Shown here piece after piece: positions 23,856 through 36,200 of a stretch of DNA of 64,000 nucleotides. Source of the stretch: Stomorhina lunata (taxonomy: Eukaryota; Arthropoda; Insecta; Diptera; Rhiniidae); assembly GCA_933228675.1 (NCBI GenBank), contig OW121744.1:101591122-101655121 (forward strand), given 5' to 3'. A program made the translations under genes and the position numbers. The notes beneath the pieces are model-generated. The model was not told where the DNA came from. It did no database searches and saw nothing but the letters and a program-made list of their open reading frames with translations. The number at the start of each line of letters is the position of its first letter. Position 1 is the first letter of the stretch.

Positions 23856-24445
23856 CAATGAAGATTTTTCTATAGAAAACTCTTCGCAATGAAGATTTTT
23901 TTATAGGAAACTCTTCGCAATGAAGACTTTTCTATGGAAAACTCTTCTCAATGAAAGTTTTCTATAGAAAACTCTTACAAATGAAAATTTTTTATAGAAA
24001 ACTCTTCCCAATAAAGATTTTTCTATAGAAAACACTTCCCAATGAAGATTTTTCTATAGAAAACTCCTCCCAATGAAGATTTTTCTATAGAAAACTCTTC
24101 CCAATGAAGATTTTTCTATAGAAAACTCTTCCCAATGAAGATTTTTCTATAGAAAACTCTTCCCAAAGAAGATTTTTCTATAGAAAACTCTTCCTAATGA
24201 AGACTTTTCTATAGAAAACTCTTAGCAATGAAGATTTTTCTATAGAAAACACTTCCCAATGAAGATTTTTCTATAGAAAACTCTTCCCAATGAAGATTTT
24301 CTATACAAAACTTTTCCCAATGAAGACTTTTCTATAGAAATATCTTCCCATTGAAGACTTTTCTATGGGAAACTCTTTCCAATGAAGGCTTTTCAATGAA
24401 AACTCTTCCAACTGAAGAGTTTTCTATATAAAACTCTTCCCAAAC
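23856..24445. repeat. GAAGAT/CTCTTC 31-bp minisatellite, minus orientation
   Basis: About 19 units: GAAGATTTTTCTATAGAAAA, then CTCTTC and linker CCAAT. Reverse-complemented, the linker is ATTGG, the same as in the next array (25186-26665), which lies in the opposite orientation. The two therefore form a large inverted pair separated by about 740 bp. Confidence 0.92.
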
Positions 24446-25185
24446 TTTCAACACTTACATTGAAATGCATTTAATATTATTCAGAATCCTTTATATTTAT
24501 AAGATGTTTTTATTGCAAAAGACTATTGGAAAATAGGTGTGTGTGCGCTTATGTGTAAATGCACTTCAATTTATTGTTTATTTGTTTGTATGACTGTATG
24601 TGTTAGTGTGTTTGATCCTTTTTCATAGCTTTATTTTGCTCTTGGCCATGAGTATTAACAAACAAACAGAACAATTAGAATTAAATGTTCCCCTGTGCCA
24701 GAATTGTTAGATGAAACAAATAAACAACCAAACGTCTAGTTATAGCAAAACGAAACGATTCATTTTATTTTCGATTCAATTTTAAATTGGAAAAAGGGGA
24801 AGTGCCGCAGCAGCAATCACCATCAAAGACATTTTCAGCAAAATATTTGCTTTATATGATGAAGAACAATCCATGAGTTTGCCGAGTATTTATTGGGTAA
24901 CAAATACTTTGATTAAATGAAATTCATAAATTTTCTAAGTTTCTGAACAAGTTTTAAAATCTTAAGCAAAACGGAAGTGTCCTTGAGGCATAAGTAAATA
25001 TTTGAGGGTGATTGAATTTGCCTTAATCACACACATGAGGTCTATGAACTTGTAATTATAAATTACAGGTTTAATTAAACACAGGTGTTTGTTTTGGTTA
25101 AAGGAAACGACAAATGATATCAATAGGAATATGTTAAGGCTCAGCAGGAGGAAAATATTAAATTTGAGTTTATAAAGAGAAAAAG
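24446..25185. other. Non-repetitive spacer
   Basis: Unique AT-rich DNA between two inverted arrays. Low-complexity open frames only. Confidence 0.5.
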
Positions 25186-26665
25186 ATATTTTTAGAAAAG
25201 TCTTCAATAGAAAGAGTTTTCTATCAAAAAGTCTTCAATAGGAAGTGTTTTCAATAGAAAAGTCTTCAATGGGAAGAGTTTTTTATAGAAAAGTCTTCAT
25301 TGGGAAAAGCTTTCTATAGAAAAATCTTCATTGGGAAGTTTCTATAGAAAAGTCTTCATTGGGTAGAGTTTTCTATAGAAAAGTCTTCACTGGGAAGAGT
25401 TTTCTATAGAAAAGTCTTCATTGGGAATTGTTTTCTATAGAAAAGTCTCCATTGGGAAGAGCTTTCTATAGAAAAGTCTTCATTGGGAAGAGTTTTCTAT
25501 AGAAAAGTCTTTATTGGGAAGAGTTTTCTATAGAAAAGTCTTCATTGGGAAGAGTTTTCTTTGAGAAAAGTTTTTTTTTGATAAAAATGGGTTTATTGGG
25601 ACGACTTGTCAATAAAAAAGTCTTTACTGGAACGACTTTTCTATAGAAAAGTCTTCACTGGGAAGAGTTTTCTATAGAAAAGTCTTCATTGGGAAGAGTT
25701 TTCCATAGAAAAGTCTTTATTGGGAAGAGTTTTCTATAGAAAAGTATTCTTTGGGAAGAGTTTTCTATAGAAAAGTCTTCATTGGGAAGAGTTTTCTATA
25801 GAAAGGTCTTCAGTGGGAAGAGTTTTCTATAGAAAAGTCTTCATTGGGAAGAGTTTTCTATAGAAAAGTCTTCATTGGGAAGAGTTTTCTGTAGAAAAGT
25901 CTTCATTGGGAAGAGTTTTCTATAGAAAACTTTTTATTGTTAAGAGTTTTCTATAGAAAAGTCTTTATTATGAAGGGTTTTCTATAGAAAAGTCTTTTTT
26001 ATGAAGGGTTTTCTATATAAAAGTCTTTATTGGGAAGAGTTTTCTATAGAAAAGTCTTTATTGGGAAGAGTTTTCTATAGAAAAGTCTTGATTTGGAAGA
26101 GTTTTCTATAGAAAAGTCTTGATTGGGAAGAGTTTTCTATAGAAAAGTCTCTATTGGGAAGAGTTTTCCATAGAAAAGTCTTCATTTGGGAAGAGTTTTC
26201 TATAGATAAGTCTTCATTGGGAAGAGTTTTCTATAGAAAAGTCTTCATTGGGAAGAGTTTTCTATAGAAAAGTCTTCATTGGGAAGAGTTTTCTATAGAA
26301 AAGTCCTCTTTTCGAGATTTTTCCATAGAAAAGTCTTCATTGGGAAAAGTTTTCTATAGAAAAGTCTCTATTGGGAAGAGTTTTCCATAGAAAAGTCTTT
26401 ATTGAGAAGAGTTTTCTATAGAAAAGTCTTCATTGGGAAGAGTTTTCTATAGAAAAGTCCTCTTTTGGAGATTTTTCCATAGAAAAGTCTTCATTGGGAA
26501 AAGTTTTCTATAAAAAAGTCTTCATTGGGAAGAGTGTTCTACAAAAAAGTCTTCATTGGGAAGACTTTTCTATAGAAAGGTCTTCGTTTGGAAAACTTTT
26601 TTATAGAAAGGTCTTCGTTGGGAAGACTTTTCTATAGAAAAGTCTTCATTGGGAATAAAGTTTTC
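25186..26665. repeat. GAAGAG/GTCTTC 31-bp minisatellite (linker ATTGG)
   Basis: About 47 units, plus orientation. The centre is homogeneous and the edges degenerate. A landmark irregular unit (GTCCTCTTTTSGAGATTTTT) occurs at 26305 and 26459, 154 bp apart, close to five units. That points to a five-unit block duplication. The last units at the right show converted arms (GAAGACTTTTCTATAG). Confidence 0.94.
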
Positions 26666-28302
26666 TATTTTGCTGGACAAAAATTTAAAGAAATTGTCAA
26701 CTTTAATTTTAAACCTTAAACTTTACATGTCCTTAGGCCATAAAATTAAGCTGACTCTAATAAAGCTACTTGAAAAAAAAAACGGAAAACGTTTTTTTAG
26801 AGCTATTAGACCAAAGAGCAAAAAGTGAAATTACAAAACAATTGGCAACCGAAAACATGGTCGTTTTTGAACAACAATTCAAAACGCAAGAAGAGCCCAA
26901 ATAAAACCGAAAAGCAAATGTAAAAAAACAAACTCGTTTATAGGAACCAATAAAATCTTCAACAATAAGATAAAAACCCATATACACCAAATTGGCTAGA
27001 CCTTTTGTAATTTGTTCAAAGTCATACTCTTGTATACATACGAACATGCCTCCACATACAAGGATATTGGAAGGATATTCAGTCAAATGCAATCTTTACG
27101 AGTTGGGCTATATCGGGCTATTAGAAATGTTTGCTGGCGAAAAGCAAAAGTCAACAACTTTTGTACTGGGAATAAATGCTTAAGAAAAAATTGTATGAAA
27201 AAAATTATATTGAAAAATTTAAAACAGTCATAAAGCAATTATTATGACCAAAATAAAATATGAAGAAACCATTCTTGTAGGTTATAAAAGAACATGAAAG
27301 GCAGATAAGATATTAGGCAGGGACAGTTTTGAAAATTTCGGTAACAGACAATACAGAAGATGTAGTTAACAGCAAAGCAATCAGCTGTGATCTTCTGTAT
27401 TATCTAGAATTCAGGATTTTCTATAGATATATTATATTTCCCCTAGGCAGAATAATATGTTTCTCAAACTGAAGAAAACTAGCGGTGCTACTGGTCAATA
27501 ATTTAATCAGGTCATTCCTTAATGTTTCCTTAGAGTATCAATTTTTGAGACTCTTCCGAATTTTATGGTTTGTTTTAGAGGAACTAACCTAATACAATTA
27601 CTTGTCTCCTCAATAAACTTTCAGCAATTACAACAATTTGAACTTGTATATTCAATCTTATTGGCAAAGTAAACAGGAACTTTGCTAACATGTATAGCTT
27701 ACACTGAAAGAAATGTCTAACTTGATTATACAATTGTATGTATAAAAGTTTATTACGTTAGATCTTCATTTGTTAATAGGGAATCGTTCTATGACAATAT
27801 ATATTTGTTTTATTGCCGCCAAGGTACAAAACACAAGAAATTTAAAATTTTTGTTATTACATATTTTTTTTAATTTTTGTCCGAAAATTTGAGTATTTGG
27901 TTGTCCAAGTTATTTATCCATATCTTTAAAACGACTTGTCCAATTTTATTGAAGAATACATTTATGAATTAAGAACAAAATTATATATAATCAACGGTTT
28001 TGAAGTTATTCATATCGCAATTTTTAAAAAATATTTTTTTTTTTCAAAATCGAAAAATTTTTTTTTTTTAAATTCACAAAAAATCGAAAGTGACAAAATT
28101 TACCATCGTTATTCGACATTGTTCGTTATTCTAGGATAAAGTTTTGATGTGTGATTGACTTTTTTTGAATTGGAGTTAAAACACAAGAACATATTTCTTT
28201 TAAAGGTGTATTTTAATATATTTGAAAGATTAATATAATAGCGTGAGTACTAAATAAGCAAAGAATATATGCATTCATTTCATTTTCTCTGTATCAGTTT
28301 TA
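26666..28302. other. Non-repetitive spacer
   Basis: About 1.6 kb of unique DNA. Overlapping open frames of 60-108 codons on both strands at 26766-27233 contradict one another and none has a recognisable motif, so no gene is called. Poly-T/poly-A-rich DNA follows at 27840-28080. Confidence 0.5.
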
Positions 28303-28585
28303 TGCCCTAGGTGGAAAGGGTATATTGGGTTTATGCTAATGTTTGTAAGTCATAGAAATATTGGTTTGAGACCTTTGGTATACCGATCGACTCAGACTCA
28401 CTTCTGAGTTCATTAAACGATGTCCGTCCGGCTGGCTGCCTGGATACCCATGTAAGCTCGTGAGCAAAGTACTTATCGTTACTTTAAACTGACTATATGG
28501 GTTCTATTCTACGATCAAATTGTAGTAAAACTCTAGTCACCGTTTTATTTTTATGGGCCAATTTAGGCTGCCTCCGTAAGTATTT
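28303..28585 (-). mobile_element. DINE-like element 3' part, minus strand
   Basis: Read on the minus strand this ends in the decayed 3' hairpin (plus strand GCCCTAGGTGGAAAGGGTAT at 28304-28322). Inward from that end come the TTTGAGACC/CCAATATTTCTATG block, GGTATACCGATCGACTCAG, ATGTCCGTCCGGCTGGCTG (the tetranucleotide tract) and the ACCCATGTAA block, in the same order as the full-length copies. The 5' half is missing; homology fades near 28585. Confidence 0.72.
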
Positions 28586-28769
28586 TGTATTGGAACTATT
28601 TCGGTTTCGATGAAATTATATGTTCCGTCTACTGGCATACAAAGTTTTATCATTACACCTGTTAAAATTTGTCATTTGTTAGAAAATAAGAGATTGGGTC
28701 ATGTTATAGCGACTAGGTCATGTTATACGGAAGCTATAGTCAAATGTAAACCGATTTTTCCAATATCAA
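28586..28769 (+). mobile_element. DINE-like fragment, plus strand, different subfamily
   Basis: TTTCGGTTTCGATGAAATTA and GGAAGCTATAGTCAAATG followed by AACCGATTTT match the repeated body motif of DINE elements (GGGAGCTATGGTCAAATGTG, GACCGATTTC). It runs directly into the (ACAG)n microsatellite, where a DINE would carry its tetranucleotide tract. It lies head-to-head with the minus-strand fragment on its left. Confidence 0.55.
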
Positions 28770-29525
<756 letters not shown>

Positions 29526-31030
29526 ATTCATAAATTTTCACAAATTCTGAGAACTAGTGATATCGGGTAGCCCATTAACCTGACATGCAACCCTTTAAAT
29601 CCCAGAGATTTCTTTGAGTGTATGTCCATTTTAAAAACTATAAAAATCATGAAAAAATGTTTAGTTATATCTTAAGTACTACTAAAGTAGGGGGAGAAGA
29701 TAATGTTTAATAATTTTGAAACCACCCTTTTCTGTCATTGATGTTGTTGTAAGCTTACAAAACAACATTTATCGGAAGTTGTTTGAACAAAAATCTTTTT
29801 TTTCTACCGACTTTTCAAAACAATAACCATAAAACTTTTCGTACTGCTAGACTTTTTTCTTGTTTTGCCACACATTTTCCATATATAAATGAAAAGCAAT
29901 AAAATATTTGGTATAATTGCTGGGAAACATACTTGAACGTGTATTTAACAGTAGAGAGAATGTACGAATATGTGATTTAAGGATGCCAAGGACATTAATT
30001 TTACAATTGAGACATGAGAAACAAAAAATGGAAAATAAAAAAGCGCAGACAAATGACAAGAAGTTGTTTCAAATTTAAAAGGGTTTTAAAATTTTTGTTA
30101 TCTTTTATAGAGAATTTTAAATTACTTGTTATCATGAATATTTTAGATAGAACATTTTATGAAATGTTTTGTTAATTATCAAGTAACACATAATTATTAA
30201 AAATTATTGCATACTTTTTTGGGGGGTTTCGTTTTTGTTTATTTGTTACTGGAGTGGTGACAATCCGTTTGTCTTTCAACCTTAATATAACTTGAGTCTT
30301 TTGAAATTTCAGCTTTTGTGTCTTTTTTGTTTTGTTAAAGGGGTAATAATACCAGTTTCTTTTAAAATTTATGATCTTTTCAAAAGTAATTTCAATTTAG
30401 GTGTTAATTACCAGTTTTTCATTTTACTCTTTTATTTCGAAAATTTTGTTATTTAAACATAATAAAATTATGACTTTTTAAGTAATTGTTTTAGAAATAT
30501 ACCGAAATAAGGGTTTTTTCTTTAATGCAGACAATTTCATTTAATTAAAGTAAAAACGCAAGTAAAAATAATGATGGGCTTAGAAAATTTATTTATAGGC
30601 TTTTTGACTAATAAATATAATTTTGGGGAAGAACTAATTAATATGGAGTTCCATAAATTTCAAGATGACAATAACCATTAAATTTGTAACTTAAGTTTGA
30701 TTAAATTTCTTCTCCAAGTGTTATCTATCGATTGGAACGAAGTAACATTTTTATATCGACACCCGGCCCCTATAGACTTAATTAAGGTTAAACACAGTTA
30801 ATTAAGAAAGAAATAAAGAAATGTCTAAAAAAGCAAGAGACAGATGGAAGGAATAATGGACAGACAGACCAAAAATCTAAGGAAAAACTAGTTAAGTGGA
30901 AAATCTAAGTCAATTGAAAACGAATCAAGAAACACCTAAAAATCTCCAAATAAAAACAAAAATTCTCTAAAAAAAATTTTATTAAGAAAATTTTTAAGTA
31001 AGAAAATAATTTTTTTTTATTTTTTTTAGA
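29526..31030. other. Non-repetitive spacer
   Basis: Unique AT-rich DNA. There is a short GGACAGACAGACC near 30858. No supported gene or element. The right end grades into the next array. Confidence 0.5.
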
Positions 31031-32540
31031 GAAAATTTTCTATTAAAAACTTCATTAAGAAAACTTTCATTTTTCCATAGAAAAAATTTCATTAAGAAAA
31101 TTTTTCTATATAGAAAAAATTTCATTAAGAAAATTTTTCTATATAGAAAAAATTTCATTAAGAAAATTTTTCTATATAGAAAAAATTTCATTAAGAAAAT
31201 TTTTCTATATAGAAAAAATTTCATTAAGAAAATTTTTCTATATAGAAAAAATTTCATTAAGAAAATTTTTCTATATAGAATAAATTTCATTAAGAAAATG
31301 TTTCTATATAGAAAAAATTTCATTAAGAAAATTTTTCTATATAGAAAAAATTTCATTAAGAAAATTTTTCTATATAGAAAAAATTTCATTAAGAAAATTT
31401 TTCTATATAGAAAAAATTTCATTAAGAAAATTTTTCTATATAGAAAAAATTTCATTAAGAAAATTTTTCTATATAGAAAAAATTTCATTAAGAAAATTTT
31501 TCTATATAGAAAAAATTTCATTAAGAAAATTTTTCTATATAGAAAAAATTTCATTAAGAAAATTTTTCTATATAGAAGAAATTTCATTAAGAAAATTTTT
31601 CTATATAGAAAAAATTTCATTAAGAAAATTTTTCTATATAGAAAAAATTTCATTAAGAAAATTTTTCTATATAGAAAAAATTTCATTAAGAAAATTTTTC
31701 TATATAGAAAAAATTTCATTAAGAAAATTTTTCTATATAGAAAAAATTTCATTAAGAAAATTTTTCTATATAGAAAAAAATTCATTAAGAAAATTTTTCT
31801 ATATAGAAAAAATTTCATTAAGAAAATTTTTCTATATAGAAAAAATTTCATTAAGAAAATTTTTCTATATAGAAAAAATTTCATTATGAAAATTTTTCTA
31901 TATAGAAAAAATTTCATTTAGAAAATTTTTCTATATAGAAAAAATTTCATTTAGAAAATTTTTCTATATAGAAAAAATTTCATTAAGAAAATTTTTCTAT
32001 ATAGAAAAAATGTCATTAAGAAAATTTTTCTATATAGAAAAAATTTCATTATGAAAATTTTTCTATATAGAAAAAATTTCATTAAGAAAATTTTTCTATA
32101 TAGAATAAATTTCATTAAGAAAATTTTTATATATAGAAAAAATTTCATTAAGAAAATTTTTATATATAGAAAAAATTTCATTAAGAAAATTTTTCTATAT
32201 AGAAAAAATTTCATTAAGAAAATTTTTTTATATAGAAAATATTTCATTAAGAAAATTTTTCTATATAGAAAAAATTTCGTTAAGGAAATTTTTCTATGGA
32301 AAAAATTTCGTTAAGGAAATTTTTCTATGGAAAAAATTTCGTTAAGGAAATTTTTCTACAGAAAAAATTTCGTTAAAAAATTTTTCTATAGAAAAAATTT
32401 CATTAAGAAAATTTTTCTATAGAAAAAATTTCATTAAGAAAATTTTTCTACGGAACAAATTTCATTAAGAAAATTTTTCTATAGAAAAAATTTCATTAAG
32501 AAAATTTTTCCATAGAAAAAATTTTATTAAGAAATTTCGT
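31031..32540. repeat. 33-bp CTATATAG minisatellite, very homogeneous
   Basis: About 46 units. The core is the 18-bp palindrome TTTTTCTATATAGAAAAA flanked by GAAAA and ATTTC arms, with linker ATTAA. The period is 33 bp (31105 to 31138), exactly 2 bp longer than in the related arrays because the centre is CTATATAG instead of CTATAG. The right-hand units (32285-32530) have CTATAG/CTATGG centres and a 31-bp period, preserving the ancestral form. Because 33 is divisible by 3, long open frames exist on both strands (up to 307 codons); they are artefacts. Confidence 0.96.
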
Positions 32541-33786
32541 TGCCTGTGGTAGGGTACTCCCAAACCATTTTAACTAATTCCATATCTCTTTCAAAGACAA
32601 GCAATCCAGTTTGCTAAACATCTGCCACCTTTGCCCCTTTTAAACAAAAAATATAGATATTTCGAAATATATAGTATGCTTATAGGGGCTTAACACCTTT
32701 TAATTTTCTTCATTTAAGACATGTATTCCAAAAACTTAGCCAAACTATATACAAAGTAATAGAGAAACAAGGTTAATACCGTGTACTAATTACCTGTCAA
32801 ATAATATCTGTCGAAGATAAAATGGAGAAGGACAAAAGATTATCTCAGGATTTGTAATATTTGAAAATGAAATCTTTGAACAAAACATAAAGAGACAAAG
32901 ACTCAGGAGCAAGAAATAAATTAACAGAATAGATAAGTTATTTTTAATCTAATTTGGTATTTTTGGTTAATGAAAACTTATAAAGGTTATGCAGTTTTCC
33001 AAAGTTAAGGTCTTTAAAAAAATGTAAAGCATACTTTTACTGGCAAACATTTTTGAACTTAAAGCTACTTTTATAAACATTGATAAATTTATACAGATCT
33101 ATAAAACTTTACTTCCATTAAAAGCTCTTCAAAAATTTTGCAGCATACTTTTAGGCATTTAATAACATTTACCCAATATTAAGTTCATTTCAAATTTCTG
33201 CAACTTTTAATCAATCTTAAGCCTGACTCTTAAATATTCATGTATATTTAAACAGTTTTTGTCACGTTTTTCATCATGTTTACCCAATTGTCTGGCATTT
33301 TCTCATCCATCCATTTATTTATATTGTACATTACATTTTTATTTTTTTCGACAATTTTTTTTCTCAATCCTTTTTTCCAGAAAAATTTTGTTGGCTGCAA
33401 AATTATTTGACTTATGTACTTAATAAAAAAAGGCTTGAGTACAGACAAATAAGGCGTTTTTGTTAACACGTACATAAAGGAAAATTACAAAAATTCTACA
33501 GAAAAAAATTATAACAAACGTCGCATACTTTTAGGGTGCATTGGGGGTATGCGTGTTTTGGAAAATGAAGACTTTAAACGTGTTTAATCAAATTAGAGAC
33601 TGATTAAAAGGCAGACAGAAGACAATATAAATCTGCAGAGTATAAATTATATTTTCCATAGAAAAGACCTCGTCTATTACTAGAGAAATTATGTTAATGT
33701 CAATGACATTGTTCTAGGACAACAAATTTAGTTCTATTTAAGAAATAGAAAGAGTTTAAATGCTTTTAAGTTTTATTCTTTTATTA
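32541..33786. other. Non-repetitive spacer
   Basis: Unique AT-rich DNA. Nothing coding is supported. Ends with TTTTATTATTCTAG at the start of the 11-bp satellite. Confidence 0.5.
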
Positions 33787-34897
33787 TTCTAGTTCTGTTC
33801 TAGTTCTGTTCTAGTTCTGTTCTAGTTCTGTTCTAGTTCTGTTCTAGTTCTGTTCTAGTTCTGTTCTAGTTCTGTTCTAGTTCTGTTCTAGTTCTGTTCT
33901 AGTTCTGTTCTAGTTCTGTTCTAGTTCTGTTCTAGTTCTGTTCTAGTTCTGTTCTAGTTCTGTTCTAGTTCTGTTCTAGTTCTGTTCTAGTTCTGTTCTA
34001 GTTCTGTTCTAGTTCTGTTCTAGTTCTGTTCTAGTTCTGTTCTAGTTCTGTTCTAGTTCTGTTCTAGTTCTGTTCTAGTTCTGTTCTAGTTCTGTTCTAG
34101 TTCTGTTCTAGTTCTGTTCTAGTTCTGTTCTAGTTCTGTTCTAGTTCTGTTCTAGTTCTGTTCTAGTTCTGTTCTAGTTCTGTTCTAGTTCTGTTCTAGT
34201 TCTGTTCTAGTTCTGTTCTAGTTCTGTTCTAGTTCTGTTCTAGTTCTGTTCTAGTTCTGTTCTAGTTCTGTTCTAGTTCTGTTCTAGTTCTGTTCTAGTT
34301 CTGTTCTAGTTCTGTTCTAGTTCTGTTCTAGTTCTGTTCTAGTTCTGTTCTAATTCTGTTCTAGTTCTGTTCTAGTTCTGTTCTAGTTCTGTTCTAGTTC
34401 TGTTCTAGTTCTGTTCTAGTTCTGTTCTAGTTCTGTTCTAGTTCTGTTCTAGTTCTGTTCTAGTTCTGTTCTAGTTCTGTTCTAGTTCTGTTCTAGTTCT
34501 GTTCTAGTTCTGTTCTAGTTCTGTTCTAGTTCTGTTCTAGTTCTGTTCTAGTTCTGTTCTAGTTCTGTTCTAGTTCTGTTCTAGTTCTGTTCTAGTTCTG
34601 TTCTAGTTCTGTTCTAGTTCTGTTCTAGTTCTGTTCTAGTTCTGTTCTAGTTCTGTTCTAGTTCTGTTCTAGTTCTGTTCTAGTTCTGTTCTAGTTCTGT
34701 TCTAGTTCTGTTCTAGTTCTGTTCTAGTTCTGTTCTAGTTCTGTTCTAGTTCTGTTCTAGTTCTGTTCTAGTTCTGTTCTAGTTCTGTTCTAGTTCTGTT
34801 CTAGTTCTGTTCTAGTTCTGTTCTAGTTCTGTTCTAGTTCTGTTCTAGTTCTGTTCTAGTTCTGTTCTAGTTCTGTTCTAGTTCTGTTCTAGTTCTG
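33787..34897. repeat. 11-bp satellite TTCTAGTTCTG, about 101 copies
   Basis: The length of 1111 bp is 101 x 11, and the phase is unchanged from one end to the other, so there are no net indels. I saw one substitution (TAATTCTG near 34352). The unit is the exact reverse complement of the large array starting near 57324. The edges are abrupt: GGTTCAGTATA follows immediately. Confidence 0.98.
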
Positions 34898-36200
34898 GTT
34901 CAGTATATATTCTTTGTTAGTCTTGTGTCTACGTTAGGCTTTACGCAAAGGTTCAATAGCCTCAAGTAAATCCTTAAGACAAATAAAACACTAGAAAACC
35001 AAATATTACATAATTCTCAAATATTCTTAATAAAAACTAAGGAAAATTATAAGAATATTTAATCTCAAAATTAAATAAATAACAAAAATGAAAAGGAAAG
35101 AAAACACATATCAAAATTAAACAATAAATAAATACAAACACAACAATTTCCTGTCCGTAAGCCTAGAAATACTGACATTTAAACATAAATACATACAAGG
35201 GTAAACCAAGTGGTTTCTGGGCCTGATGATAAAAGATATTAATCAGGTGAAGTGGTTTTCCTCTTATCAAATCTTTTCAATTTTACGCAATTCAATATAA
35301 TAAACATTAATAATAATCAAAGAATTTAAATTGAAGAATAAAAAGTGTGTACAACTGACATTTGTATTTAATTTTAAAGAAAATGACTTGCAGGTCTAAT
35401 TTAAAGTCATTCCAAGGACATAGCCTGTGAACTTTTCCCCGTTTTTTTTTCCAAAACATATGAACATACATTAAACCAATGTTATACAATCAAAATAAAT
35501 ACTCGAATATTTATAGAAAAAAATCAAATCACAACAATCAACAAATCTCTAAGACCAAATGACCTTACGCAAGAATTTCTAATACCCCATGTGCGATCAT
35601 AAGTGTGTGCGTAATTTATTAGAAAAGGTGTATATGTGTATATTAAATGTTTGTTTGTGGGTGAGTGAGTGTGTGTCTTTGTGTGTATATGTTCGTGTAA
35701 GGTTTAAATTACTAACTGAGCTTGTTCTAACATTAATATTGCATTTTAATCTTCTTTACGAAACGACTTTACTCTTTCACTTCAGCTCCCTTTTGAGCCT
35801 TTAAGGTACATCTTGGATGATTGGGTGAGTGTGTATAGAACATGTGAGAAAGTGTGCATGTTTGTAAGTGTGTGTGTGTTTAATAAACAACTCGTGCATG
35901 ACACAAGCAACACGTGTTGAAAACATCATTGTAGAATAATAAAATATGAAATCTTAAATGCATACAGTCTTATAGTTAAGAGGGCAGGAGCAAAAGTTTT
36001 TTATTAAAATTTTGTATTTCTTATTATTATTTTAATGAATAGAAATTTGTTTTTGTACTTAAATGAAGTTATCATTAGAGAAGTTATCATTAGGATTTAT
36101 CAGAGACTTATTGTAGAAATTTTGTATTTGATTTATAAGTTTGTCATAACCTTCTTTTCGTTTATGATTAGGATTCTATAGTGAAACAATTGCTGAATAG
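34898..36200. other. Non-repetitive spacer
   Basis: Unique AT-rich DNA with TGTGTG/GTGAGTG-rich stretches at 35600-35700 and 35820-35880. A 71-codon plus-strand frame there reflects that simple sequence. Confidence 0.5.

Noticed and set aside
26766..27233. Overlapping frames of 63-108 codons on both strands
   Set aside because: They contradict each other, at least one uses a non-ATG start, and none shows a recognisable domain.
30994..32314. Long frames of up to 307 codons made of an 11-residue repeat, on both strands
   Set aside because: The array period of 33 bp is 11 codons, so stops are avoided in some frames. A Lys/Phe/Ile repeat protein encoded on both strands of a palindromic satellite is not credible.
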